This document shows, in pieces, positions 1-8,129 of a stretch of DNA of 64,000 nucleotides (the first letter of the stretch is position 1; every line of letters starts with the position of its first letter). The DNA comes from Pelagibacteraceae bacterium AG-426-M19 (GTDB lineage Bacteria > Pseudomonadota > Alphaproteobacteria > Pelagibacterales > Pelagibacteraceae). The notes below the pieces were generated by a model. That model was not told the DNA's origin, made no database searches, and was given only the letters and a program-made list of their open reading frames with translations. Where the stretch lies: positions 107,295 through 171,294 of the forward strand of contig QCNW01000002.1 of NCBI GenBank assembly GCA_003210025.1, written 5' to 3'. Position numbers and translations under genes: made by a program.

Positions 1-303
1 TATTGGTCCCTCAACAGTATCACCGGTTCTTAATCCAAATCGCCTTATTTGATTTGGGCTTACATATATATCATCTGCTCCGGGTAAGTAATTAGATTCC
101 ATTGCTCTTAAAAAACCAAAACCATCTTGAAGTAATTGAAGAACACCACCTCCAGTAATTTCTTCTCCTTTTTCTGCAAGTTTTTTTAAAATAGCAAAGT
201 AGATCTCTTGTCTTCTGAGAGTGCTAGCATTTTCTATTCCTAAGTTCTCAGCTTCTTTGATTAACTGCTCTGAGCTTTTTTCTTTTAATTCTTGAATATT
301 CAT
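1..303 (-). CDS. rho: Transcription termination factor Rho, N-terminal part (runs off window)
   Basis: This is the first 101 codons of Rho, the hexameric RNA-dependent ATPase that ends transcription. It is not in the ORF track because it leaves the window at base 1. The translation starts [18 protein letters not shown] (the helical Rho_N domain) and continues with [11 protein letters not shown] and [20 protein letters not shown], which is the start of the cold-shock-like primary RNA-binding domain. The ATPase domain lies outside the window. The ATG is at 301-303, 58 bp downstream of hemJ on the same strand, so it may be read with the hem genes. I am confident of the identity. Confidence 0.95.
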   Translation of the reverse strand, partial: MNIQELKEKSSEQLIKEAENLGIENASTLRRQEIYFAILKKLAEKGEEITGGGVLQLLQDGFGFLRAMESNYLPGADDIYVSPNQIRRFGLRTGDTVEGPI

Positions 304-361
304 ATAGGGAGATTTTAGTTAGATCATCATAATATAGTTATGTGTTAAGAAAATTTCAACC

Positions 362-796
362 CTATAAAGGCTTGAAAACAACAACAAAAACTATCAAAAT
401 AAGTAATAATGTCGGTATTTCATTAATGAGTCTATAGAATTTGTGACTGTGTGCATTTTGATCTATTTTAAATTGTTTAAGAATTCTACCGAGATATAGA
501 TGATAAAGTGTTAATATAGTAACAAAAATTATTTTTAGTATCATCCAAGTTTGTCCTATTTGTTGAAATCCTATATTATGAATTAATATTACCCCAAAAA
601 TCCAAGACAAAATCATAGCTGGGGTCATAATGTAAAGAAATAATTTTCTTTCCATCGTCTTAAATATTTCTGAGGTTTTTTTTTCGGAACTGTTTTCAGC
701 ATGATAAACAAAGATTCTAGGTAAATATAGAAGTCCAGCCATCCAAGATATAACGGAAATTAAATGTAATGACTTAAACAATAGGTAAAAATTCAT
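362..796 (-). CDS. hemJ: HemJ-type protoporphyrinogen IX oxidase
   Basis: This 144-aa membrane protein has about four hydrophobic helices and fits the HemJ/UPF0093 family. That family oxidises protoporphyrinogen IX to protoporphyrin IX in bacteria lacking HemG or HemY. The N-terminus FKSLHLISVISWMAGLLYLP carries the family's His in helix 1, and the WxAGLxYLPR pattern is characteristic. It starts 2 bp after the hemH stop in the order hemE-hemH-hemJ. It therefore supplies the substrate step just before ferrochelatase, which supports the assignment. The length is normal for the family. Confidence 0.88.
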   Translation of the reverse strand: MNFYLLFKSLHLISVISWMAGLLYLPRIFVYHAENSSEKKTSEIFKTMERKLFLYIMTPAMILSWIFGVILIHNIGFQQIGQTWMILKIIFVTILTLYHLYLGRILKQFKIDQNAHSHKFYRLINEIPTLLLILIVFVVVFKPL

Positions 797-798
797 TA

Positions 799-1791
799 TT
801 ATATATTTTTTTCAATCAAATTTTTTAACAAAAGTATATGATCATCACTGTCATTCAGGCAAGGTACCATGTCAAAATTTTCTCCACCGGACTCCATAAA
901 GCTCTCTTTTCCTTGTATAAGTATTTCTTCTAATGTTTCTACACAATCAGAAGAAAAGCCAGGACATATAGCCAGGACATTTTTTTTTCCTTCTTTTGGG
1001 AGCTCTTCTAAAGTTTTGTCTGTATAAGGTTGTAACCATTTCTGTGGCCCAAATCTTGACTGAAATGTTGTTTTGATTTCAATTGAGTTTAACTTCTCTG
1101 TAATTAGCCTTGTCGTTTTATGACAATAACAATGGTATGGATCACCTTTATCAAAATATTTTTTCGGAATTCCATGATAAGAAGCTAATATTAAATCTGG
1201 TTTCCAATCAATCTCGCTGATTTTTTTATTTATAGATTTTACCAATGCCTCTATGTAAAGAGGATTGGATTCATAGTGCGGTATTATTTTTAAGGAAGGC
1301 TGCCATCTCATGTTCATGAGTGTTCTATAAACCTCATCGCAAACTGTTGCTGTGGTGGCCGCAGCATATTGAGGGTATAAAGGTAAGATTACTAAATTTT
1401 CACATCCTTCTGAATGTAGCTTTTTTATTTTACTTTTAATACTTGGATTTCCATATCTCATTGCAAAATCTATAATTAAATTTTCATTTTTAAGATAGTT
1501 AGAAGTCTTTTCCATTTGTTTTTTTGTATAATAAAGTAACGGAGACATATTTTTATCTTTCATCCAAATTTCTTTATATGCTTTAGCTGTTTTAGAGGGT
1601 CTAAACGTAAGAATAAAGAGATTAAGAATTATTTGCCAAATAATTGGGTTTAATTCGATTACTCTCCTGTCGGATAAAAATTCTTTTAAATATTTTCTTA
1701 TATCTAACCAACTGGTAGAATCGGGAGTTCCAAGGTTTATCAACAAAACTCCAGTTTTTCCAAATTTTATTGGTGGATGTTCTTGTTTCAT
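799..1791 (-). CDS. hemH: Ferrochelatase
   Basis: This 330-aa protein inserts Fe2+ into protoporphyrin IX to make protoheme. The N-terminal GVLLINLGTPDS and the SYHGIP segment near residue 206, with the catalytic His, are ferrochelatase signatures. The PLYPQYAAATTATV stretch near 140 is also typical. A Cys-rich DPYHCYCHKTTR segment follows the active-site His, and CPGFSSDCVETLEE lies near the C-terminus. Some alphaproteobacterial ferrochelatases carry an iron-sulfur cluster, but I cannot tell from sequence whether this one does. The start overlaps the hemE stop by 4 bp, indicating translational coupling. Confidence 0.96.
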   Translation of the reverse strand: MKQEHPPIKFGKTGVLLINLGTPDSTSWLDIRKYLKEFLSDRRVIELNPIIWQIILNLFILTFRPSKTAKAYKEIWMKDKNMSPLLYYTKKQMEKTSNYLKNENLIIDFAMRYGNPSIKSKIKKLHSEGCENLVILPLYPQYAAATTATVCDEVYRTLMNMRWQPSLKIIPHYESNPLYIEALVKSINKKISEIDWKPDLILASYHGIPKKYFDKGDPYHCYCHKTTRLITEKLNSIEIKTTFQSRFGPQKWLQPYTDKTLEELPKEGKKNVLAICPGFSSDCVETLEEILIQGKESFMESGGENFDMVPCLNDSDDHILLLKNLIEKNI

Positions 1792-2789
1792 TTATAATTT
1801 CTCACTGTTTCTACAAGTTCATACACCATCTCAACTTCGGTTTCAGGCAAGATGCCATGCCCTAAATTGAAAACATAAGGGTGATCTTTAAATATATTGA
1901 GATACCTCTTAATTTGTTTTCTTAAATTTTCTTTATCAGACAATAGGATCTTGGGATCCAAACCTCCCTGAACTGGCAAATCCAAAGACTTGATTAAATT
2001 TTCAGGATCTACGTTATAATCTATATTTATCATGCTTGGCTTAACAATTTTAGCGAATTTAATATAATCAGTGATTCCTCTAGGAAAGCATATAACAGGT
2101 ACACCTAAATTCTTTACATGGTTTACTAGGGATAAAGTTGGATTGTATAAAAATTTATCAAAGTCATTTTGTATTAGACCAGCCCAACTATCAAATATTT
2201 GAATTATTGTAGCGCCAGCATTTATTTGATTTTCAATATGAATCTTAATAAATTTATCCAACAAACCTAAAATTTCATTAATTATAACTTCGTCTTTAAA
2301 AAATTCTTGCGATAGTCCATTTTTAGGTGAAATTTTGTTAACCATATATACTAAAAGTGTCCATGGGGCCCCTACGAAACCAATTAAATCTTTGTTTTTA
2401 AGATCATTACTATTTTTAAGATTAGACAATAATTGATATACAGGAGATAATTTTTCTGTAAGATCTTTCTTACTTACACTTGCGAGCTTATTTAATTCAA
2501 GAGCTCCTAGACTTGGGCCAAAGTTTTTTTTAAACTCAACTGTTTGACCCATACCATGTGGTATCATTAGTATATCTGAGAATATTATTGCAGCATCAAA
2601 ACCAAATCTTTTTATTGGTTGTAATGTTATCTCTTCAGCTAAAATGTGATCCAAACATAACTTAATAAAGTCTGGGTTTGCTTTTCTAATTTTCTTAAAT
2701 TCTGGCAAATATCTACCAGCTTGCCTCATCAGCCATACTGGATTAATCTTAGTACTTTTGTTTATCAAACATTCTTTTATTGGTGTCAT
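1788..2789 (-). CDS. hemE: Uroporphyrinogen decarboxylase
   Basis: This 333-aa enzyme decarboxylates uroporphyrinogen III to coproporphyrinogen III. The N-terminal PVWLMRQAGRYLPEF is the first URO-D signature, and GFVGAPWTLLVYM and the C-terminal FNLGHGILPET are also diagnostic. The length is normal. It is the first gene of the leftward hemE-hemH-hemJ(-rho) run, and its start borders the 282-bp gap proposed here as the replication origin. In Caulobacter and Rickettsia hemE also lies next to the origin. Confidence 0.97.
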   Translation of the reverse strand: MTPIKECLINKSTKINPVWLMRQAGRYLPEFKKIRKANPDFIKLCLDHILAEEITLQPIKRFGFDAAIIFSDILMIPHGMGQTVEFKKNFGPSLGALELNKLASVSKKDLTEKLSPVYQLLSNLKNSNDLKNKDLIGFVGAPWTLLVYMVNKISPKNGLSQEFFKDEVIINEILGLLDKFIKIHIENQINAGATIIQIFDSWAGLIQNDFDKFLYNPTLSLVNHVKNLGVPVICFPRGITDYIKFAKIVKPSMINIDYNVDPENLIKSLDLPVQGGLDPKILLSDKENLRKQIKRYLNIFKDHPYVFNLGHGILPETEVEMVYELVETVRNYK

Positions 2790-2858
2790 TTATATTAAGA
2801 TAATTATATTTAGTATTTATTATTAGTATGTATTGTTGATAACGTAAATTACTCAATT

Positions 2859-2873
2859 TTAACATTTTATTAA
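2859..2873. promoter_or_regulatory. CtrA-site-like motif TTAA-N7-TTAA (site 1)
   Basis: The sequence TTAACATTTTATTAAC matches the full TTAAC-N6-TTAAC form of the alphaproteobacterial CtrA operator. CtrA blocks replication initiation at the Caulobacter origin. Because the region is so AT-rich, one match could occur by chance. The interest lies in having three in the same gap. Confidence 0.4.
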
Positions 2874-2957
2874 CTTTTTATACACTCAACTGCTCCAAAA
2901 ACCCTTTAAAAACTTGTTTATTTAATTATTTAACAAAATTCTAAAATTGTTAATAAA

Positions 2958-2966
2958 TTATTCACA
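2958..2966 (+). promoter_or_regulatory. DnaA box
   Basis: TTATTCACA is an exact match to the general DnaA box TTATNCACA. An inverted near-match, TGTTAATAA, lies just upstream at 2948-2956, giving a face-to-face pair. It is the only exact box I found in the gap. Confidence 0.5.
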
Positions 2967-2972
2967 TTAATT

Positions 2973-2987
2973 TTAAATGTTAGTTAA
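2973..2987. promoter_or_regulatory. CtrA-site-like motif TTAA-N7-TTAA (site 2)
   Basis: TTAAATGTTAGTTAA fits TTAA-N7-TTAA and lies 6 bp from the exact DnaA box. That closeness could let a repressor compete with DnaA, as at the Caulobacter origin. This is inference from spacing only. Confidence 0.35.
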
Positions 2988-3038
2988 ATGAGTAAAAAAA
3001 ATATTTCTTTTAGAATTTTACCAAATGAAACTTATTTC

Positions 3039-3053
3039 TTAAATTAAAATTAA
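3039..3053. promoter_or_regulatory. CtrA-site-like motif TTAA-N7-TTAA (site 3)
   Basis: TTAAATTAAAATTAAC fits TTAA-N7-TTAAC and lies about 20 bp before the ppsR start codon. It could also be a plain AT-rich promoter element, and it is the weakest of the three because the spacer is itself TTAA-like. Confidence 0.3.
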
Positions 3054-3071
3054 CTTATAAACAAATTATAC

Positions 3072-3893
3072 ATGAAAAATACATACCAAATATTCCTAAT
3101 CTCCGATTCAACCGGAGAAACTTTGGATAGAATTTTCATGGCTTTAAAAGCTCAATTTAACAACTTTACTTACGAGTTAAATCAATTTTCTTTTACGAGA
3201 ACAGAAACTCAGATATCAACCATACTCAAAAATGCAAAAAAACAAGATAGCCCTATCATATTATATACTGTTGTTAATAATAAACTTGCAAAATATTTAG
3301 CCCAAGAAGCAAATAAAATTAATATACCTTGTTTTGGTGTTCTGGGAGATCTAATTTTAAATTTCTCAAAAATTCTAAATCAAAAAGCAACTCATAAGCC
3401 TAGCGGACAACATGTTTTAGATGATGAATATTATAAAAGAATTGAAGCAATTCAATTTACAATGAACCATGATGATGGAAACCAAGCGGGGAATATCCTT
3501 GATTCAGATATTATATTAATTGGTGTTAGTAGAACTAGCAAAACACCAACCTCTATTTATTTGGCTAATAGGGGTTTAAAAACCGCTAACATACCATTAG
3601 TAAATGAAATGAAAATCCCGAAAGATGTAATTGAGTCCAAAAACCTATGTATAGTTGGGCTAGTAACAGAAGCTGAAAGATTATTTGATATTCGACGTAA
3701 CAGATTAAATTCGCTTAGAGAAAATGAAACATCTGAATACACAGACTTAGAAAAAATTAAAATTGAAGTTGAGAATTCAAAGAAAATTTTTAAAAAAAAT
3801 AAATGGCCTACAATAGATGTAACAAGAAAATCAGTTGAAGAGACCGCTGCTTCAATAATAAAAATATATGAAATAAAAAATAAAAATGGATAA
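3072..3893 (+). CDS. ppsR: Pyruvate,phosphate dikinase / PEP synthase regulatory protein (DUF299)
   Basis: This 273-aa protein belongs to the DUF299 family of bifunctional ADP-dependent kinase / Pi-dependent pyrophosphorylase enzymes. These switch PPDK or PEP synthase off and on by threonine phosphorylation. The N-terminal FLISDSTGETLD and the P-loop GVSRTSKTPTSIYLANRG near residues 152-168 are the family signatures. The length is normal. Which target enzyme it acts on cannot be read from this window. It is the first gene right of the candidate origin, as its homologue is in Caulobacter and Rickettsia, and it overlaps maf by 8 bp. Confidence 0.93.
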   Translation: MKNTYQIFLISDSTGETLDRIFMALKAQFNNFTYELNQFSFTRTETQISTILKNAKKQDSPIILYTVVNNKLAKYLAQEANKINIPCFGVLGDLILNFSKILNQKATHKPSGQHVLDDEYYKRIEAIQFTMNHDDGNQAGNILDSDIILIGVSRTSKTPTSIYLANRGLKTANIPLVNEMKIPKDVIESKNLCIVGLVTEAERLFDIRRNRLNSLRENETSEYTDLEKIKIEVENSKKIFKKNKWPTIDVTRKSVEETAASIIKIYEIKNKNG

Positions 3894-4470
3894 GTTAATT
3901 TTAGCTTCAAAAAGTAAGGTAAGGTATGAAATTCTTTTAAAATATAATATCAAATGTATAGTTGAACACTCAAATGTAGATGAAGAACCTGTAAAACAAA
4001 GTTTATTAAATGAAGGTGCAACTCCAGAAATTATTTCAAAAAATTTAGCTGAATTGAAAGCAAACAAAGTGAGTCAGAAACTGCACGATCAGTTAGTTTT
4101 AGGGGCTGACAGCGTTATAGACCTAAGTGGTGAATTAATTTCTAAACCAGAAAATAGAGAACAAGCATTTAATATTTTAAAAAAATTAAATGGAAAAATT
4201 CACCATTTAATAAGTTCTGTATGTATTTCAAAAAATGGATCTATGGTTTGGAATTATACAGATAAAGCAAATTTAACGATGAAAGAGTTTACTGATGGTG
4301 ATTTGAAAGAGTATTTAAACAAGATATCAGATGAAGATTTATACTCTTATAATGTCTATCAAATAGAAGGTGAAGGAAGAAATTTATTCTCTAAGATCGA
4401 TGGAGATCAAAATACTATTATGGGTCTTCCCATAGATAAAATTAAACAATATATTGAAGGTCTCCAGTGA
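3886..4470 (+). CDS. maf: Maf-family nucleoside triphosphate pyrophosphatase
   Basis: This 194-aa protein has the Maf/HAM1-like fold that hydrolyses non-canonical or excess nucleoside triphosphates to the monophosphates. LILASKSKVRYEIL at the N-terminus is the Maf SxSxxR signature, and VLGADSVIDLSGELISKP carries the conserved acidic residues. It overlaps ppsR by 8 bp and aroE by 4 bp, in the order ppsR-maf-aroE known from alphaproteobacterial origins. The exact nucleotide preference cannot be told from the sequence. Confidence 0.92.
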   Translation: MDKLILASKSKVRYEILLKYNIKCIVEHSNVDEEPVKQSLLNEGATPEIISKNLAELKANKVSQKLHDQLVLGADSVIDLSGELISKPENREQAFNILKKLNGKIHHLISSVCISKNGSMVWNYTDKANLTMKEFTDGDLKEYLNKISDEDLYSYNVYQIEGEGRNLFSKIDGDQNTIMGLPIDKIKQYIEGLQ

Positions 4471-5261
4471 AAAAATATTTAGTTGTTGGAAATCCTATTG
4501 AACATTCATTGTCACCAAAGCTCCAAAATTATTGGTTAAATTTTAATAATATTGAGGCAATCTATGGAAAATTGCAGGCATACGATGATGATTTAAAAGA
4601 ATTGTGTAGTAGTATTAGAAATGGTCAATTAAACGGTCTTAACATTACAGTTCCTTTTAAAAAAAAAATTATACCTCATTTAGATGTGTTAAGTGGCCAT
4701 GCTTTAAGAACTCAGTCTGTAAACACAGTTTGTTTGAATAATGGAAATGTTACTGGTTACAACACCGATATAGATGGATTTGAGCTTAGTCTCAAAAATC
4801 TAGACTACGACGTTAGTAATAAAAAAGTATTCATTTTGGGAGCAGGAGGAGTTGTGCCATCAATTATATATGCTCTAAAAAAGATGAATGCCCCACAGAT
4901 ATATTTAAGTAATAGAACTAAAGAGAAAGCAGTTATTTTAAAAAAGTTATTTGATGGGTTAGAAGTTATAGATTGGGGAATACTTCCTGACTTTGACATG
5001 ATTATTAATGCTACTAGTCTTGGATTAAAGAAAAATGATAAATTTGAAATTGATTTTTCGAAGGCTGGAAATAATAAACTATTTTTTGACGTAATTTATA
5101 ATCCATTTAACACAGAATTTTCTCAAGCCGGAAATAAACCAGGAAATATAATTGAGAATGGTCTAAATATGTTCTTATTTCAAGCACAAAAAGCATTTAG
5201 TATATGGCATGATATTGAACCAAAGATTGATCAAAAAGTAATAAAATTTTTAGAAAGTTAA
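4467..5261 (+). CDS. aroE: Shikimate dehydrogenase
   Basis: This 264-aa NADPH-dependent enzyme reduces 3-dehydroshikimate to shikimate in aromatic amino acid synthesis. The N-terminus has the substrate motif GNPIEHSLSPKLQN, then LNGLNITVPFKKK with the catalytic Lys. TGYNTDIDGF follows, then the dinucleotide-binding loop VFILGAGGVVPSI near residue 125. The C-terminal NGLNMFLFQAQKAF is typical. It overlaps maf by 4 bp and is followed 5 bp later by an SDR gene. Confidence 0.96.
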   Translation: MKKYLVVGNPIEHSLSPKLQNYWLNFNNIEAIYGKLQAYDDDLKELCSSIRNGQLNGLNITVPFKKKIIPHLDVLSGHALRTQSVNTVCLNNGNVTGYNTDIDGFELSLKNLDYDVSNKKVFILGAGGVVPSIIYALKKMNAPQIYLSNRTKEKAVILKKLFDGLEVIDWGILPDFDMIINATSLGLKKNDKFEIDFSKAGNNKLFFDVIYNPFNTEFSQAGNKPGNIIENGLNMFLFQAQKAFSIWHDIEPKIDQKVIKFLES

Positions 5262-5266
5262 GATTA

Positions 5267-6007
5267 ATGAGACTTAATAATAAAATTGCAATAATAACAG
5301 GCTCAGCTTCTGGTTTTGGTAAAGGTATAGCAAAAAAGTTTACTGAAGAAGGTGCTAATTTAATATTAGTAGACGTCAATTCAAAATTATTAAAGGAAGT
5401 TTCTAACAAATTATCCCAAGATTATTTTGTTGCCGATGTATCCAAAGCATCAAATTTTAATTCTCTACTAAAATATGCTTATAAAAAGCATAATTGTGTT
5501 GATATATTTGTAAATAATGCAGGCATAACACATAAACCGAAACCCATGGAAAATGTAACGGAAAAAGAATTTGATAAAGTATTTAATGTAAACGCAAAGT
5601 CAGTTTACTATTGCGGAAAATATTTTGTGCCTAAAATGAAAAAGATAAAAAGTGGAGTTATTTTAAATGTTGCATCAACCGCAGGATTATCTCCAAGACC
5701 TAAATTAAATTGGTATAATGCAAGTAAAGGCTGGATGATTACTGCAACAAAGGCTATGGCTGTAGAATTGGCACCTTTTAAAGTCAGAGTTAATGCTATA
5801 GCTCCAGTTGCTGGAAAAACACCTTTACTAAAATCATTTATGGGAGGTAACACACCAAAAAAAAAACAAGCTTTTTTATCTACAATCCCGATTGGTAGAT
5901 TTTCAACTCCTCAAGATATGGGTAATGCCGCATGTTTTTTGTGTTCTGATGAAGCAAGTATGATAACAGGAACAGTTTTGGAAGTTGATGGTGGGAGATG
6001 TATTTAA
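5267..6007 (+). CDS. Short-chain dehydrogenase/reductase (FabG-like)
   Basis: This 246-aa classical SDR has the cofactor motif TGSASGFGKGIA near residue 11, NNAG near 89, and the catalytic Ser (LNVASTAG). It also has YNASKGW, which supplies the Tyr-x-x-x-Lys pair, and ends in the usual VDGGRCI. The acidic VDV after strand 2 suggests NAD rather than NADP. The substrate is unknown. It sits between aroE and coaE, a position without an SDR in the Caulobacter cluster as I recall it, so it may be a SAR11-type insertion. It is probably cotranscribed with its neighbours. Confidence 0.88.
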   Translation: MRLNNKIAIITGSASGFGKGIAKKFTEEGANLILVDVNSKLLKEVSNKLSQDYFVADVSKASNFNSLLKYAYKKHNCVDIFVNNAGITHKPKPMENVTEKEFDKVFNVNAKSVYYCGKYFVPKMKKIKSGVILNVASTAGLSPRPKLNWYNASKGWMITATKAMAVELAPFKVRVNAIAPVAGKTPLLKSFMGGNTPKKKQAFLSTIPIGRFSTPQDMGNAACFLCSDEASMITGTVLEVDGGRCI

Positions 6008-6013
6008 TTTTAA

Positions 6014-6601
6014 ATGATTAGAGTTGGTGTTATTGGAGGAATTGGATCTGGTAAATCTTTTATATCTAAACTTTTTAAATCACCTGTTTTTAACGCAGAT
6101 GAGGAAGTAAAAATTTTATATAAAAATAATTTCGAATGTTACAAAAAATTAAGAAAAATACTTCCTAGATTTGTAAAATCTTTCCCGATATCAAAAAGTC
6201 AGTTAATAAAAGCCATTAATGAAGATAAAAAAAATTTGAAAAAAATATCTTCTGTAGTCCACCCATTAATTAGAAAGAAAATGAAATTATTTTTAAATAA
6301 AAATAAAAAAAGTAAAATTATAATTTTAGATATTCCCCTATTAATAGAAAATAAACTTTATAACAAAAAAGATATTTTGATATTTGTAAAATCTAATCAA
6401 AAAAAAGTAATTAATAGATTGAGAAAAAGAAAAAATTATAACAAAAAAATCCTTCTAAATTTAAGAAAAAACCAAGATAAGTTGTTAAAAAAAAGAAAAT
6501 TGGCAAATTATATTGTCGATAATAATTTTAGTCCAAATATAATGAGAAAAAAAATTAATTCTTTAAAAAATAAAATTTTAAATGAAAGAAATAGTACTTG
6601 A
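6014..6601 (+). CDS. coaE: Dephospho-CoA kinase
   Basis: This 195-aa kinase performs the last step of coenzyme A synthesis, phosphorylating the ribose 3'-OH of dephospho-CoA. The N-terminal GVIGGIGSGKSFIS is the P-loop, and ILDIPLLIENKL near residue 113 is the conserved acceptor-site region. The C-terminal half is extremely Lys-rich (runs such as KKRKL), reflecting A-rich codons rather than any visible extra domain. It overlaps dnaQ by 20 bp, and this coaE-dnaQ pairing is typical of alphaproteobacterial origins. Confidence 0.92.
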   Translation: MIRVGVIGGIGSGKSFISKLFKSPVFNADEEVKILYKNNFECYKKLRKILPRFVKSFPISKSQLIKAINEDKKNLKKISSVVHPLIRKKMKLFLNKNKKSKIIILDIPLLIENKLYNKKDILIFVKSNQKKVINRLRKRKNYNKKILLNLRKNQDKLLKKRKLANYIVDNNFSPNIMRKKINSLKNKILNERNST

Positions 6602-7247
6602 TACCGAAACCACAGGCCTCTCGGTAAAAGATGGACATAGAATAGTTGAAATTGGCTGTATAGAAATTGAAAACTTAATACCAACTAAAAAAATTTTTCA
6701 TTGTTATCTAAACCCTGAAAGAAAAGTTTCTGAGAGTGCACTAAAAGTTCATGGATATACAGACAAATTTTTAGCAGATAAAAAAAAGTTTATTGATGTA
6801 GCAGATGATTTTTTAAAATTTATAGAAGGAAAAAAAATAATAATTCATAATGCGGAATTTGATATAGGTCACCTTAATAATGAGCTGTCATTAATAAAGA
6901 AAGAAAAAATTTCAAAAGAAAACGTTATAGATACTCTTGAAATTGCTAGAAACAAATTTCCTGGATCTGGAATCAGTTTAGATGCATTATGTAAAAGATT
7001 TAGAATAGATAACTCTAGAAGAGAAAAACATACAGCTTTAATTGATTGTGAATTACTATCAAAAGTTTATGTTAATTTAATTGATCAAAAAGAGCCAATA
7101 TTCCAATTTCAAAAAGAAATAAAAAAAAGAAAACAAATCAATGAAGAAATATATTATTCAAAAAAAATTATAAAGCCATCAAAACAAGAATTAGATGATC
7201 ATAAAGAATTTATGAAAAGAGAATTGAAAAGAAATTTCTTTAATTAA
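6582..7247 (+). CDS. dnaQ: DNA polymerase III epsilon subunit (3'-5' proofreading exonuclease)
   Basis: This 221-aa DEDDh exonuclease proofreads for the replicative polymerase. Exo I is VLDTETTG (residues 5-12), Exo II is HNAEFDIGHLNNEL, and Exo III is KHTALIDCELLSKVYVNL with the catalytic His and Asp. The C-terminal tail is Lys-rich and shorter than in E. coli (about 240 aa). The chosen ATG lies inside the end of coaE, but the next residues already form Exo I, so a later start is impossible. It converges on secB, and the two stop ends overlap by 8 bp. Confidence 0.95.
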   Translation: MKEIVLDTETTGLSVKDGHRIVEIGCIEIENLIPTKKIFHCYLNPERKVSESALKVHGYTDKFLADKKKFIDVADDFLKFIEGKKIIIHNAEFDIGHLNNELSLIKKEKISKENVIDTLEIARNKFPGSGISLDALCKRFRIDNSRREKHTALIDCELLSKVYVNLIDQKEPIFQFQKEIKKRKQINEEIYYSKKIIKPSKQELDDHKEFMKRELKRNFFN

Positions 7248-7671
7248 GTTTTTGCTGGTAGAGTTTTTCAAAATCAATTTTTTTATCTAACTTCATATCT
7301 GGAAAACCAGCATCTTTAATCGATTTTAAAAAAATCTTTTCTAAATCTGGATAAATATCATTCTGTAAATCACAAAGTATAAGTTTTTCTAGTTGGTCTT
7401 TTTTCATTTCTTTATTTTTTAATTTAATTACTGTTGCATACGAAATTTCAAAATATGATTTTCTTTTGTTTTCACTTTTATCTCTGTAATTTAAATTTGT
7501 AATAACTTCGATAGTTTGATCTTTGATTGGATTTGTTGATATATTCAGACCAAGAGTATATTTTGTTATATTTTCTCTACTAAATAAAAATGTTTCAGCA
7601 TCAGGAATTTCAACTGAAAGATCTTTAATATAATTAAGTACTATTTCATAATTTTTTGTCATTATCTTCAC
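7240..7671 (-). CDS. secB: Protein-export chaperone SecB
   Basis: This 143-aa protein fits SecB, the tetrameric chaperone that keeps precursors unfolded and hands them to SecA. Recognisable stretches are KDLSVEIPDAETF at the N-terminus, LNISTNPI, FEISYATVIKL and LILCDLQNDIYPDLEKIFLKSIKDAGFPD, the last being the SecB C-terminal region. The ORF allows ATG starts at codon 1 or codon 4. Both overlap the fxsA end, and I cannot choose with certainty. The dnaQ-secB-fxsA neighbourhood is common in alphaproteobacteria. Confidence 0.88.
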   Translation of the reverse strand: MKIMTKNYEIVLNYIKDLSVEIPDAETFLFSRENITKYTLGLNISTNPIKDQTIEVITNLNYRDKSENKRKSYFEISYATVIKLKNKEMKKDQLEKLILCDLQNDIYPDLEKIFLKSIKDAGFPDMKLDKKIDFEKLYQQKLN

Positions 7672-8071
7672 TTATATCCTCATAATCACCTTCAATATAA
7701 TTATTCTTTTTTTTACTTTTATTAATATTTTTTTTTATAAATCTACCAAGTAATATCTTTCTGGTAAAAGGTATAACTAAAAGCAAACCCATTAAATCTG
7801 TGGCGAATCCAGGTAAAATCAAAAGAAACGCTGCAAATGCAAGAGTTGCTCCTGATATAATTTCATATACTGGAATCTCGTTTTTTACTAATTGTCCAAT
7901 TCCAGATTTTAAAGTATTAAAGCCTTCATATCTAGCGTAAGCAACACCAATCACTGCTGTCGTTAATATTAGTAAAACTGTATTAAATGCGCCTATTTGA
8001 GATCCAATTTTGATAAATAAATATATTTCTATAAGTGGAATCCCTATAATTAAAATTAATGCTGTGTTCAT
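7646..8071 (-). CDS. fxsA: FxsA-family membrane protein
   Basis: This 141-aa protein has the FxsA pattern. An N-terminal segment IIGIPLIEIYLFIKIGSQIG is followed by ARYEGFNTLKSGIGQL, then the hydrophobic FAAFLLILPGFATDLMGLLL, then a basic/acidic cytoplasmic tail. FxsA in E. coli relieves F-plasmid exclusion of phage T7, but its cellular role is unknown. Three to four membrane segments are visible. It is the first gene of a two-gene leftward unit with secB and is divergent from the Tim44-like gene. Confidence 0.86.
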   Translation of the reverse strand: MNTALILIIGIPLIEIYLFIKIGSQIGAFNTVLLILTTAVIGVAYARYEGFNTLKSGIGQLVKNEIPVYEIISGATLAFAAFLLILPGFATDLMGLLLVIPFTRKILLGRFIKKNINKSKKKNNYIEGDYEDISEDNDKKL

Positions 8072-8129
8072 TTGTCTATTATTTAATTAGCAGGTTGAAA
8101 TTTATCAACATAGTAAATATTATACCAAT

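Larger units (their letters stand above)
2790..3071. other. oriC: Candidate chromosomal replication origin (oriC), hemE-ppsR intergenic region
   Basis: This 282-bp, extremely AT-rich gap separates divergent hemE and ppsR. In Caulobacter crescentus and Rickettsia the origin lies between hemE and the DUF299 (RP001/ppsR-type) gene, and the flanking order here (rho, hem genes; ppsR, maf, aroE, coaE, dnaQ) matches that neighbourhood. The gap holds one exact TTATNCACA DnaA box at 2958-2966. Four sites match with one mismatch: TGTTGATAA at 2834, TTATACACT at 2878, TGTTAATAA at 2948 and TTATAAACA near 3055. It also holds three TTAA-N7-TTAA motifs. No ORF is visible. It presumably also holds the hemE and ppsR promoters. 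Confidence 0.6.

Noticed and set aside
3557-4067. Minus-strand ORFs 3557-3910 and 3852-4067, and similar track lines
   Set aside because: They are antisense shadows of ppsR and maf without family features. The same applies to 9181-9786 (hslU), 16051-16263 and 16567-17346 (TRAP), 22041-22943 (ftsK), 48611-48871 (PQQ dehydrogenase) and 62753-62968 (ccmF).
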